Source: Sipunculus nudus
Lineage: Eukaryota > Annelida > Sipuncula > Golfingiida > Sipunculidae
Assembly (NCBI GenBank): GCA_026874595.1
Contig: CM049322.1
Coordinates: 9,878,400 to 9,942,399 of the forward strand
Length of the DNA: 64,000 bases
Reading direction: 5' to 3'
Shown here: positions 23,560-35,628 of the stretch, one piece after another
Numbering within the stretch: the first letter of the stretch is position 1
How the letters are laid out: every line of letters begins with the position of its first letter
Made by a program: the position numbers and the translations under genes
Notes under the pieces: generated by a model
What the model was told of the DNA's origin: nothing
What the model saw: only the letters and a program-made list of their open reading frames with translations
The model's database searches: none

Positions 23560-24720
23560 CAAAGGTGTGTACCATACCGAAAACAAACAAGCTCTAACAG
23601 AAAACGAATACCAAAGAAGTCAGAGACTGTAAAACCAATAAAAGAACAGTCCTTGTTCTGGCACTGGCTATGGATACAGAATGGTCGCCCAAATACAGGA
23701 CATGTTCCTGTTATTAGACGTAGGACACGTGCAATATATCACAGAATATTGAGAAACTGCCAAAGACAAAAGAATAACCTACGTAAGCAAGGTATGGCAG
23801 ACATGATAAATAAATGTCGAGACAGAGACTTATGGACCGAAGTAAAGAAGATGAAGTTAGGTGTCCCTTCACAGACCAGGACTTTTGATTATCAATTTAC
23901 TAGTACAGAAATTGCGAATCACTTCGGGGAAAATACAGAAACTTATATAATAGCCTTCCATATAAACGGAGAAACTTAATAATACTGTTAATCAGGCAAT
24001 CAAAAACATATCACCTCAGATTACTCTCAACAATTGGCTGTAAATCATTTAAAATCTAGTAAATGCGATGGAAGATCTATTCTACAGTCTGGCCATATCA
24101 TTAGCGGAACACACCGTTTGTATGTATATAGTTTAATATTATTTCGCTTTATGATTTTACATGGACATATCCGAGCGGATATGAATACTTACGTAAATAT
24201 TCCTATACCGAAAGAACCAAGAGGTGACCTAACCTGTAGTGATAATTACAGGGGTATTTCATTTACAAGTTGTTTCAGGAAAATTACTTGATAGTGTTAT
24301 TATTAAGAAAAATGTAGATGGCTCTTCTCCACTATAATATGCTTTTAAGAAGGGACATTCGACTTATATGTGCACAGTAGTGCTGAATTAGATTACATAT
24401 GGAACGAACATTAGTATACAGTTGTTTTGTTGATGCATCACGCGCTTTTGACAGAATAAATATTCCCAAGTTATTCCATTTACTCATGAAACGCAATGTT
24501 TCACCTACTGTCATTAGAATACTAGCATATATCTACCAGAGGCCTGTTATTAAGACAAAATGGAATGATGTTGAATCTGAACAGTTTGGTGCTAATAATG
24601 GTGGGACTGATAAATATGTTGCGAGACCACCCTCTGTATATCAGAGTATTCACAATTACAGTAAACCTTTATTTTATAACAAAAAGAGGTGGAATAAAGG
24701 GTTGATAAAAATATGACACA
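23560..24720 (+). pseudogene. LINE reverse transcriptase, N-terminal part
   Basis: An open stretch at 23653-23979 encodes the pre-RT region (FWHWLWIQNGRPNTG, RDLWTEVKKMK). 24034-24291 encodes SSKCDG, IPIPKE and DNYRGISF, the RT 0-2 region. 24399-24716 encodes VYSCFVDASRAFDRIN, the motif A region with its Asp, and a decayed NNGG in place of the usual NGVRQGG. No YxDD follows. The intervening sequence carries stops and frameshifts. Confidence 0.82.
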
Positions 24721-24759
24721 ATGTCTTGTTAACATACACCGTATACCCTGATCGCCTCA

Positions 24760-25100
24760 CCAAAAAGATATAAGCTATGGTACGTGTTGTTGCAAATGAT
24801 CAAATGCAGCAATGTGGGTAAAAATTCAGCGGCATGGCGAATGCTACAGGTGTTGATGGACACTCAAGGAAAGTTTACTGAATTACATAAGTCAAAGACA
24901 ATTTAAATCAATTCACATGAAAACAGTTAGAAAGTGGACAAAGTGTTATTCTCACCCGAGGCACCAGAAAATATCTCAAAGAACCTGGGCTTTAAAAACT
25001 GTCGCACCTGCACAAGCAAATTATTTTTCGTCTTAAGCACAACGTGTATATTGTCGCTATTTTGTTGTAGTATGTAATACCGTATTAATACCTTGTGTAA
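24760..25100. other. Short intergenic stretch, no gene seen
   Basis: No element or gene that I recognise between the LINE end and the half foldback element. Confidence 0.4.
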
Positions 25101-25106
25101 GTTTTG

Positions 25107-25180
25107 GTTATAGTCTAATGAAATGTAATGCAAGCCGTGAGGTTTGCTAGGCTTGTGTCACATGGCTGGCGAGCCGTCCC
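25107..25180 (+). mobile_element. Half copy of the foldback element at 51973-52116
   Basis: It matches the left arm and centre of that element (TTATAGTCTAATGAAATGT, GGCTTGTGTCACATGGCTGG, GAGCCGT) and then diverges. The right inverted repeat is missing. Confidence 0.8.
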
Positions 25181-25199
25181 ACAAGCCCCGCCTCCTTGG

Positions 25200-28100
25200 T
25201 CGATGGTTAAGCGTGTCATATTTTTTGGCTACACTCCAGTTCTTTGCCATATTTGGAAAGTCACCATGCAACTTCACTTGCATGGTCACTTTTCATGACC
25301 CTGTGATACAAGCAGATTTAGACGTACAGTTAGAACAATGGAAAATACGCGGCGTGTGGGACAATAAGGTATTTGATAAAATGGACTATCCGTGTATAAA
25401 TGTGATGCCGACTCCACCTACTAAAAAAATCTGATAAAAATAACTAACAGAGAACAAGATTTGATTAATTTTTATTTTTCAATATATTCTTCTATAAAAC
25501 TACATGATACGTGACCAATAACAGATCATGAATTAAGCGGCAAAGGCAAAATTGGTTTTCAAATCAAAACCCTATATGACAATGCCAACATCATATTTTT
25601 GGCTGTGGCTCCGAAGTTCCCTTTCATACAATGATACAAAAAGTAATGCATAACACTTATGCTGACAAAGTAAAGTAGGTATTAAATACTTACAGAATAT
25701 ATATTGGATTACGTTGCACAGTACAATTAATGACTTAGTCATCTTAGCAAATATAAATGTAAAGGGAAATTTTAGTTGACTAGAGATTTTAATGGAACGT
25801 CAGAATATCACTTGTAGCTTTATCACATTCTTGACAATTACGGCTAACTGCAAATGGATAAATTTCAGTCTATTTCAGGAAATTATATAGTTTAACAGAA
25901 CCCGACCCAAAAGCTTCAGGAATGATACATCGTTATGCATTTTATCTACTAATGAGCATTTTTATTTGGCCTCCATTAAACCTGTATGTTAAAACCTATT
26001 AATACAAGTTTGAGGTCCGATGGGATGAGAGCTCATACATCAGCTCTGGAATATTCACACCGACATGGAAGATGAGTGTACATTATGTTACCGTTAAATC
26101 AGCCTTCATTAAACACTTCCTAATGATAAAATCTCTACAACCTCAGAACGCCTATAAGCGTCCATTGGAATGCATATAATGGATTTCATTAAGTCAGTAA
26201 GCGGATTGTCTTTTCATTACAGCCTGCTAATCACATCTATTGTGGTCTTTACGAGAAGATTTTATTTTTCAAATATCCATGATGTGAGGTCTCAAACGTC
26301 AGCTTTACAATTTTCCCAACAACATCAACCATGACTGTTCATTATGCAACTGTTATAACAACCTACATGAAACCCTTTTTTATTATTCAATTTCTTCAAC
26401 TTCAGAACGCCTTAAAGCGTCTATTGAAAAGCATACGAAGAATTTCAGTTCGCCAGTTAAGCGGATGATCTTGTTAATATAACCTGTTAATAGCGACCTT
26501 CACGATATTTATTTATAAAACCAGGCCTGAGTCAGCACTGTGGGGTATCTAGGTCACTCGAACAAACAGTGGCTAGGCAGTGCTGGCAACGTGATCATAC
26601 TATAGTGTTTAGTCTACTACATAAACAGGTATTTTGAACGTGTATTTTGTTAGCCAGCTTTTTTGCATTTCTTTTTGAAGTTTTCAATATCAGTTTTCAT
26701 CTTTGGTCCCTAGAACGGTCAAGCACAAAGCTTATGGTACCCTACCCGAAATAGTGATGATAGGTACAAAGACAAGTCACACATGCAGGGGGTATGGTTT
26801 ATTCTTTCCCTGAGCCTCAAATGGACCCTGAAAAAAATGTAAACGCTAGGTTATTGCATGTCGACACAAAGACCTTGGGACAGAAACTATCACCAACGAT
26901 ACCTATGTTTGATCAAAACATTTCCTCGGTGGCTATGGCCAGCAGATTCATTTAAGCTGCAGGCCTTATTTAGATAAAGCAGGAAAAGGCTTACCAAAGC
27001 CACACAATTTTGTAGAAAAATATAGCTGATGGGCGAATGCATATTTAACTAAAACACCCCTACATAATATCTACTGAGCTCATAATAGGATAATAACACT
27101 AAAATATTGTCGTTTCAAAGAATTATCCTACAGCCAATTGCCGCAATATGTTCAAATATTGATCCTGCGGCTTTTACAAAACCTCTGTTTAACAAGTGAT
27201 ATCTGCATATAAATGTACAACTTCATATTACTTGAATTTCCAACTCCTTGTAACCGATTGTAGCCCTGTTACTCACGGGATCTTACACATGTCATATGCG
27301 TCGCCTCCTTGTTTATGTGTTTGCATGAAAACAGACTGAAAACATTCAATTTTAAATGTAAAACTAGTTTAAATGAAAAAATATTTATTAATATATATAT
27401 ATATACATATTAATATATCATTAAAAATGTTTATGCATAAAGAATCTATGTAATTTTGTACGTTTCCTCCTGGGGAAAACGCAATGGAACCTATTGTTAC
27501 ATGCAGAGACACAGAAATGCTCACATTATTAATCGATGAACCAAGAAACAAGTGATGTAATGCATTTATCCAGAGCATGAACATGGTATATAATTATAAA
27601 AAAAGAACAAGATTTTCAATCTTTTTTAATGAGCTAATCATAAGTTGGGGTTAAACCCGGTTTTCTGTAATTTGTTTATTTGGCTTTTTGCATATTATGA
27701 TAATATTGTACACTTTATAACGGCACAAATGTGATAGAATTGTATGCATTGATCTTTCATTGTATTACACATTAACATACAACCCATTAGTTTCCACATG
27801 CATCCCTGTTTAGACTATTCCATACACATCATGCAGCGAAGACCTCCAATGTCTATTTGTACTTGATACAACTGATTGTTTCTTCACAGTCAAATGCCAG
27901 TTCTGTTAATTTCATAACATTAACATTAACATTTGGCCGTTTAACTGTCAAACAACACAAATGGACACGATCTCAGACAAACTCTTATTGCTTGTGCCAA
28001 GTTCATAAGCTAATGTGTCAGCTGGGGCTACAGCCAGGCCCAGATACAGTGCAGTGTTTCTTCGAATGAGCTAGCTATAGCACACGGCATCACTTCCCGT

Positions 28101-28400
28101 GACCTATATCGTGGAGCTGGTTGTTATAACAACAGGAAGTGTTTTCGCGGAGAATTTATGTGGATACCTTATAATCCCATTTCAAAGTCATTTTATTTCA
28201 TTTAGTTTACAACACGCTTTATCTTACCTACAATGGGTGCGGAAAGTTCTTTTTTTTATTTTGTTACTTTGGTTGTACATTACTGGTCTGAAATACCTTG
28301 ACATGTGCATTTCATTATGAAGCACATGTAAGTTCACCAGCTAACTTAATAGGTTCTTCAGTAACAGAAAGTACAAAGCAAGATATATACACGTTAAAGT
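25200..28400. other. Intergenic stretch with a diverged direct repeat, no gene seen
   Basis: The stretch around 26010-26250 is followed by a diverged direct repeat at 26280-26500 (shared CAGAACGCC..AAGCGTC..TTGRAA and TAAGCGGAT blocks, offset about 255-265 bp). A short TA run lies near 27391-27405. The frames at 25144-25434, 27857-28069 and 28099-28320 have no recognisable domain. Confidence 0.45.
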
Positions 28401-30080
28401 TCATTCATATGATAGCGAGAAATATTAATAAAAACAAAAACAAAACAAAAAAAGAGCCCTTGATGCATTTACATTTAACCATCAAATATTTCGGTCACAA
28501 TAGCTGGCGTATCATCATTACGTAAAAAGGTATTTAGATTCTTTTCAGCGGAACTTTTAAAGGCAGCCTATAGTATTAATTGCATATGGAGGATCAGTAT
28601 CTCAGGTTAGACAGGGTGAATTCGTCATGAATTTGTGTATATGAATAAAAAATATTTTTGTTCAATATTTATACACATAAATGTAACAACATAAAACATA
28701 CCGCAAGGGATTTATACCTTCCATAGCCTAGAAAGAATGACTTGGGATCACTACCTCAGACTGAAGGAAACATCTTTCCAGTAGTTCATTTCGGGTCATA
28801 TTTGAATTCATAGCACCCGTCAAACAAGCACTGGTATCTCAGGATATTATTCTCAAAATGAGTTTGTTAATATGCGTTTATTTATATAATATTACAGGGT
28901 AAAATACAGTAAAAAACTTACAAAGAAATAGGGAGCGCAGGTAAAATTTGTTTTAAGCAAATGCAATACTGAACAATACCTACTAGTTTAATTTGCTATG
29001 GCTTCCAATTTACCTATCATATACTGATATCAAAGAAAATGATGCACGCAGTGGAGTTTGTCTACAAAACTAAATGAGAACATGTTTTTGCCAGTGGAAT
29101 AAAAATATTACAATGCAAATATATCTAGTAAACTGGAGTTACCAATAGCTATATTGGGATACATGCATTAATATAAGGACATCTATGTTGATATCAGAAG
29201 ATATATGCACTTAGCTGATACGATCACTTCATTGTTAACCTACAGTGAACCATGAGCCAACTTTAATTCATATTATTTTGTTTTAGCTTCGGTAAGATAT
29301 AAGAAGACACACAAAAGAGTCGACATTAATCAACTATATTTGACATTCATTTCGTTCATATAATTCTGTTTTGTCCATTTTGTGATAACGTGAACTTAAT
29401 GTGCCCCATGTAAGAATCGGCGTAACCTTAGTGTACGATAAGCCAACCAGAAGGAAAAAATAACAAATCAAAAATGACATCTTACTATTTATTGCAATAA
29501 TGAATCGATAGCATTTTCAACATATAACCACATGTGGGAATATATTTCTCTGCAACGGAAATGACATTGACCAAGTCTTTTACACAGATCATACATATCG
29601 AAATGCACCTGTTACAAAGACGTACTGAACCTAACTAAAGAGAAAGATATAACATGGGGCATTGTAATTTTTACTGGTTATCATAGTACGATGTCCTCAA
29701 ATACAAAATGACAAATTTCCTGCAACCTATTATAATGCTTTATAACCTATAATATTTCTTTCCTTTCCTTTTACTGTCTGTATAGTATAAAATTTTCCTT
29801 TGACCATGATTAATTTACATATAGACCGTTTTGTTTAAGAATTATTAGCTCAGTCTGATAAGATGCGTATAACAAGTTTATCTTTCGTTCAATGGAATGA
29901 ATATTTAATGGATATTCATATCGTAATACAATTCCACAAAATTTACAGTAAGCTAAACCGAATTTCCCCCCCAAAAATATCCATGAGCAAAGCGTTGATT
30001 TGTTCAAACCGAATTACACAATGTACATACAACTATATTTTAAATTTCCGTTGCCGAATAATCTGGCAAGATTAACAAAA
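28400..30080 (+). repeat. Copy 1 of a dispersed non-coding segment
   Basis: Blocks such as ATATGATAGCGAGAAA, AACATGGGGCATTGTA, TTTTCAACATATAAC and AATTATTAGCTCAGTCT recur in the same order at 48470-50000 and partly at 55540-56400. Divergence is considerable. I recognise no protein in it, so it is either an old segmental duplication or an unnamed repeat. Confidence 0.7.
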
Positions 30081-30293
30081 ACTGGTGCATTGCGATTGCC
30101 GTGAATTATTTTTCATTGTTGTTTGGCAACCCAATCAATCGTTTCTGACTGTGGAAGAAGTTATGATTAAATTATAATGTCCGAGTTATAAATAATGAAT
30201 ACTGGGGTACAGGCATCCTATGGAATATAAGGTTGTCGTAGCATATTTTGCATTTTTTCCCCTTTAAAGAATTAACCGTCTACTAGACAACAT

Positions 30294-30410
30294 GGATTTA
30301 TTTTTACTGTGACCTGTTTTTGTATAAATTTGTCTATTCATGTTGTTTAGTTGGATTTATTTTTACTGTGACCTGTTTTTGTATAACTTTGTCTATTCAA
30401 CTATTATCTT
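30294..30410 (+). repeat. 59-bp tandem duplication
   Basis: TGGATTTATTTTTACTGTG and about 40 further bases start at 30294 and again at 30353, with one difference (ATAAATTT / ATAACTTT). It abuts the left edge of the segmental duplication. Confidence 0.85.
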
Positions 30411-30630
30411 ATTTTAAACTTTATTTTTCAAAGGAACTCGTGCTCAGGACTTTTTTTCTCCGTTGGACCCAACAAAGCTGCCTTGATAGTTTCATCCATA
30501 TGTTGATGGATATACTTACCAGAACTCAGCATTAACATGATCTTTTTATATAAGTACAAATTGGTGGGCGAATGATGTTAACTATGTTGTGCTTATCCGC
30601 GTATTATAATGCAATAGGCTCTCACGGTAC

Positions 30631-30837
30631 CTTTCATAGCAGTTTTCTGAACAATGGATGTTACATGTTTCTGCTCCTCTTCTGTTTCGATACTGATAAG
30701 ATGGCTGCCATCATATCGACAACGGTTTCTGGCCCTCCACCACGACACTGGTATTGGGTAGACTTTATAACAAGAAGCGGTAACCGCATCGGTCTGTGTC
30801 GAAGCCTTAAAGGGAAAGCGAAAGCCAGTTGGACAAC
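30631..30837 (-). CDS. D1 exon: N-terminal half of CTLD
   Basis: 207 nt, phase 1 on both sides (TTTAG|GTTGTCC and GAAAG|GTACCG). It encodes CPTGFRFPFK, TASCYKVYP, a WWRARNRCRYDGS helix and HLISIETEEEQKH. Relative to D2 the differences are few (for example IPVSWW versus MPMSWW, and RNR versus KIF before the Cys). Confidence 0.85.
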
Positions 30838-31293
30838 CTAAAAGTTGGGGAAATAAATCAGAGGGAAAGAAAAAAAGTTAGTATAAACATATTTTATATG
30901 TTTGATACAAATAAATATAGAACTAATCGATGAACATTCCATGTCTCAGAAGTTGCAGTCTTTAGGTGTAGAGGAAACCGTGGAGCTGGAAAAAAACCAC
31001 GGGCCTTGGATGGGTAACAATAACCAACTCTTATAGCCACGCTACTGACCGAACTTGGGTAGCCAGCGGAGAGAGCCCAGTGTTGAGCCCCTCGACTGTC
31101 CAATCCGCGGGTACACGGTTCATGTACACCCATACATAAATCAGCAATTGAATTGCATTAGTCAATTTGATCATACCCCTTTAAGCTTCTCGGTTGGTTA
31201 AGAACATGGTAACAGAACGTAACTATCAATGCTTAGTTTTCCTTAATCCTTTTCAAGCTGGGTTGTTTCATAAGTTATACTTGCTCACTTTAC

Positions 31294-31528
31294 CTTCTTG
31301 TACCGTCGTAGGTGGCTCCTTGGGACTGTGTGATACATCATCAGGCTCGTTGTCATGGAGATATATACGCTCTTCCACTGGAGTCCAACCTACTTGGTAG
31401 GGAGGTGTAACTCCATGATGTTTTTCCCCTCCAAGTTTATTACTGCCTTTAAACAGCGCGTTCTGTGATGCTCGGCATTACACTGTGACAGGAGGATGCA
31501 GATCCAAGGAAACTTATTGTTTCCCATA
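31294..31528 (-). pseudogene. D1 exon: truncated PAN-like exon
   Basis: It keeps the linker (HYQVGWTPVEERIY-like and PPTTVQEG) and the donor, but lost its acceptor, its first cysteines and 17 internal bases. It ends abruptly at the minisatellite. Confidence 0.75.
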
Positions 31529-31538
31529 CTGGACCCAG

Positions 31539-31950
31539 ACTTGCGGTGCTGGTCCCCGACTGGCGGCATTGTACCCTAACAAGCGGCCTTAGTTCCCAAA
31601 TGGCAGCACTGGACCCTTACTGACGGCACTGGTCCCTGACTGGCCGCACTGGACTCCAATTGTCACACTGGACCCCGACTGGCGGAACTGAACCCCAACT
31701 AGCGACATCTATTCCTGATTTTTGACACTTGACCCAGACAGTCGGCACTGATCCCCGATTGGCAACATCGGTCACCGATTGGCAGCACCGGCCCACAACT
31801 GGCGGAACCGGTCCCCAACTCGGGACACTGGTCCAAAACCGACTGTTGGCATTGGACCACGAGTGGCGGCACAGGGCCACTTCTAGCGGCACTTATCCCC
31901 GAATGGCGTCACTGGTCCCCGACTGGCGGCAATGGACAGCAACTGGCGGC
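31539..31950 (+). repeat. GC-rich minisatellite, 20-bp unit, about 20 copies
   Basis: The unit is close to CACTGGTCCCCGACTGGCGG, with substitutions in nearly every copy. Its GC content stands far above the neighbourhood. Because 20 is not a multiple of 3, both strands give pseudo-open frames with a 20-residue period. The partner array is at 60013-60437. Confidence 0.93.
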
Positions 31951-31959
31951 TAGCCTGCT

Positions 31960-34900
31960 GCTGAACACTGTAGACTCAATGACCAATCTGTGTATGCGAC
32001 CTTTTTAAATACACTTCTTACTTGTAGACTCGTCCATATTCATAAGTCTCATACAATTCTTTGGACCGCTTTGCTACTAGGTTTCCTCTATATTCATGAG
32101 CACGCTGAATACTAAATAGGCTGTATAGTTACAATGAGATTGCTGCCCTGGCATAACTCAAATATGAACACTGAAAGACCCCTATTTAATTTCCTTATTA
32201 TCTCACGACACAATAACCCTCTCCTGAAAATACATACATACAGTGTAATCTAAGTGCAAGATATCCCATATTTAGGCAAAATACGGCAAACATGCCCCTA
32301 TGATAGGAACCAATTCATGACGCCAGTACGGTCTTAATTTTAAGTGCTCTGTGTCTACCATGTAACTTGACATTATTCATAATTCAATTTGTTTTCTGTT
32401 TGTTGTTTTGTTAGGTAACATTAAAAATGAGTTATAATCAAACTGGAAAGATCAACAGTAATTAATTTATCCCAATTAATTTTATAATATATCGTTTGAA
32501 TATTTTCCTTTTTATATCCAAAATAAATCCTACTATAATACAATTAGTAATCAGTCAATCCGCCAACTGAATACCATGTGGATTTGACCAGAAAAAAATT
32601 ATTACCTTAAGCCTTATAACAGATATAAAACAATGACTCAAACATTACTGCTCTATTCCATCAATGTACACACCATGTGCTTGTTTTATGTGTTGGTTTG
32701 TAGTTATTAGTGATGCAAATTTTCAATTATTACTTGCTTTTAAAATCAACCAATAGGAAAAAGCCCGCTTTTACCAAAACAGATGCTCGCTATTGAGAGG
32801 TCAAAGTATATGATATAAAGAGAGTAAAAATCTTTTCCATCTTGCGGCAACGTTGAATTATAACGGATCATATATTGCACTAAGCCAATGCTTATCAGTT
32901 CTGAATTTTCTCAAGAATTTTCAGTGCTTTTTAAGTTCAACATTTCTAGTTTTTTTAAATGTGTTCCGTGGTTTCATTGAATAAGCTACTGGTAACATAG
33001 AAATTAATTTTGCGACCTTTTTCACCAATATGGAAAGGAACAAGAATGGATACAGAACTATGGAAAAATAACGTTTGGCTGGTTGAAATATGTCTTAATT
33101 CATACCAAGGCTCAATCTTTACGAGCATTATGCTTACTTATCATGAAATATGCTGCAAAGAAAGATGTTACAGGGTTCATGATCACTTTTATGCAGACGA
33201 CGGGTAGAATTGGCATACACTTGCTCTGGTCCACAGCAAAAAAAAATTATGGAACCATGTCCACGATTATATCAATTTACATTAACAGCCAAATATCCAG
33301 TACATTGTTATTAGATAAATTATCGTGTCTTTCAATGTTCACAAGAAAAAAAGTAAGAAGGGAGTAGGCTTGCCATTTATTTTCACAGATTAAAAGGTTC
33401 GTTGTCAAGACTGTCAATTTTGATAGCTGAGACACATTAAAAGGGACCCACTTAGCAAAGTGCCTGTCATGTGTGTCAGTTGTTCCTGGATTAATTATGT
33501 CTTCTGATTTTATCACGGAATGGAACATTATGCACATGTAATTGTATCATTATAGGTAAACTTTTTTTCTACCCTCCCTTTTACACAAACGTACCCAGTA
33601 GACTAACAGTCTGATGAGGGAACCGTGCGTCATTTGCCCGTATAACATATTTTTGCAGTTCCATGACCGCCGGATCAAACATATTAATATTAGAGAGGAC
33701 AACTTTGAGCATTTACAAAAAGAAAGTCATTAGGCAAACCAACTGATACCATAACTGAAAATTCTTGTTTCGTACATATTTCCCTTGGTCATTGTATTAT
33801 CATTTAGCCCAGAGAGATTAAACCCTTCCTTTCACGGGCAAGAATTAGTATGAACACTTTCATATTATCATTTTTTATGCCAATGAATTCACTGGCATTA
33901 TTTGTCTTTCAAGTGACAACTACTTATTTCCATTACAGGTCTATACGGGACGGGTTGCATATACATCTTTCGTATTCACGTATTAATAAATTCTCCTGGT
34001 GGTTAATAAAACAAATTTAGAAAGGAGAACCTTTCGAATTTCTCGTCCACAGTTATAAAAAGTAGTCATAAGTGTATGGCAAACTACTTGGCATGAGATA
34101 ATATTTGTAATATTTATTTTATTTATTTTAATTTGATTTGCTTTTTGTAAGGATTCGAAAGGCAAATTATTCTAAAATACCGGTCAATGAGTGTAGCAGC
34201 TGAGCATTTTCCGCAAATCAACTATAAATCGACGCTCTGCGGTGAACATTGTCTATGATTCTGACATAACGGCAATTTGAAATGTAATTACATTATATGA
34301 TGATTTCCGGATAGCAAAATGCAACCAGGACGGCTAATATCGGCAAACAAAAGAGAAACGTTATGAAAACGCTTTTTCTTGTCAATATAGCATTAACACT
34401 CGCAATTACAATCCAGTCAGTAAAAATTACATATATTTTTTTTACTCAATGGATCCTTATTTGTTTCTGTTGACAGATTCATTGAACCAATAAATGTATT
34501 TCACTTTATGATGATAAGAGTGAATTTGTAAGTCAGTCAATTTGCTCTCGTGCAGGATGGATCCTATCTTTTGATTTTATTAACCAGTGCCTATCTTCGG
34601 AATCACTCAAATGAGAGTAGTCATGATTCGCCAACACCTAACCTATGCTGTCCTTTAGTGATCTTGAATTGCAAGTATACTTATAATTATAAAATCCAGA
34701 AAAATTCAGATTTCAACAGTCGTTTGTTATGGGTGTAGAGTTATAATCCCAAAATATTTCCTCTGGACTTTAACATGGTGATCACTAGATAGGATAGACA
34801 AAATGTCAAAATTAAGACCCTTCAGAAATTCAATTTGGCACAAAACCGCCTTTCAAGATAATATATTGATATAAATGAGTCTTAATTCATGATTTAGACA

Positions 34901-35140
34901 TTTACCATAGCTGACCATGTTTCAGCAATATTAATCGTGTGTGAACAAGGTGCATGTCACTTACAGGTGACTCTAACTATTATAACATATTTTGTTGTCC
35001 CCAGAGCGCAAGAACGTAAATCACTATTCTAGCTTGCCATGTAAAATGATCTTTGCCAATTCTTCGCGTACAAAACAAAGTTTTAAACATATAGCTTTTT
35101 ATTTGGATCCAGGCTACATTAGCTGGCAATGATATACGTA
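31960..35140. other. Non-coding part of segmental duplication copy 1
   Basis: The frames at 33010-33207 and 33083-33367 correspond to a 127-codon frame at 61502-61885 in copy 2, but copy 1 has a stop and a frameshift in it. I see no gene. Confidence 0.5.
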
Positions 35141-35425
35141 TCAACTATGGTTGTAGCAGGGTGTGAGATTAATTTTAGCTTCATTGTTTACAGTAAAACA
35201 AAAGGCTGCTTGACAAGCATAAGTATATCCGAGTCCTCTGGCATCACACGATATAGAAACATATACACCTTTCATATTTAGAGACAAAATCAAAGGCAAA
35301 CTGCATACACGTGCATATGCAACTTTACCAGTGTTAATAACATTTGTAGTTAATTTACAATGGTGCATTAGATTAGATGTATATTTCAAAACTCCAGATA
35401 ACTCCAAGAAGACAATGACATACAA
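35141..35425 (-). other. Open frame with six cysteines, present in both duplicates; function unknown
   Basis: A 94-codon frame on the minus strand whose last 75 codons are also open in copy 2 (63515-63742). The encoded segment has six cysteines (HHCKL, RVCSL, ISCDA, YACQA, FCFTV, PCYNH), all kept in both copies. Counting by eye over the shared part there are about 4 replacement and 4 silent changes. There is no signal sequence or clear splice border, and copy 2 has a 1-nt insertion just before the shared part. It may be an exon or chance. Confidence 0.3.
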
Positions 35426-35628
35426 TTAACAGTCCCCCCCCCCCCCCGGACAGATTGGCGTTCGATGGTACGACGTCTCTATTTCCACGATAGTGAGCTA
35501 AAAGTTCAGTCACATACCTACCTTTAGCGACCTACCTCGGGCAAGAGGTAGTCTGAGTTATAATAATTTTGAAACAACCCTTTTTAAAATGAATACAAAA
35601 AACTAAGCATTTTTATAGATTTCACATA

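Larger units (their letters stand above)
21690..24720 (+). mobile_element. Degraded non-LTR retrotransposon (LINE, CR1/L2-like organisation)
   Basis: Three consecutive, broken coding blocks on the plus strand have the order expected of a LINE: an ORF1-like block (about 21690-22515), an APE-type endonuclease block (about 22660-23330) and an N-terminal reverse transcriptase block (about 23560-24720). Stops and frameshifts separate every block, and the sequence ends before the YxDD catalytic motif of the reverse transcriptase, so the 3' half is missing. A C-run plus A-run near 23486-23530 is a slippage site. I place it in the CR1/L2/Jockey superfamily by motif style only; a clade assignment needs a tree. 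Confidence 0.85.
30631..31528 (-). pseudogene. Lectin unit D1: truncated (one intact CTLD half-exon and a damaged PAN-like exon)
   Basis: The minus-strand exon 30837-30631 is an intact N-terminal CTLD half. Upstream of it, 31528-31294 is the 3' part of the PAN-like exon with its donor AAGAAG|GTAAAG. The 5' part of that exon, including its acceptor, was removed by the deletion that joins it to the minisatellite, and a second 17-bp deletion lies inside. The C-terminal CTLD exon is absent because the duplication starts at 30422, before it. The unit therefore cannot encode a complete lectin. Confidence 0.85.
30422..35628 (+). repeat. Segmental duplication, copy 1 (copy 2 is 58252-64000)
   Basis: Over 5 kb is collinear and in the same orientation as 58252-64000, with identity that looks above 90% by eye. 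It carries lectin unit D1, a 20-bp minisatellite and long non-coding sequence. Copy 1 lacks about 628 bp present in copy 2 (59391-60018) and a 17-bp piece at 31477-31479. Copy 2 lacks about 160 bp present here (about 33766-33928). The match continues to the end of the window in copy 2, so the right border is not seen there. Confidence 0.93.

Noticed and set aside
31617-31892. Open frames through the 20-bp minisatellite on both strands (also 60.0-60.4 kb)
   Set aside because: A 20-bp GC-rich repeat without stops gives open frames in several phases; the periodic peptides are a by-product.
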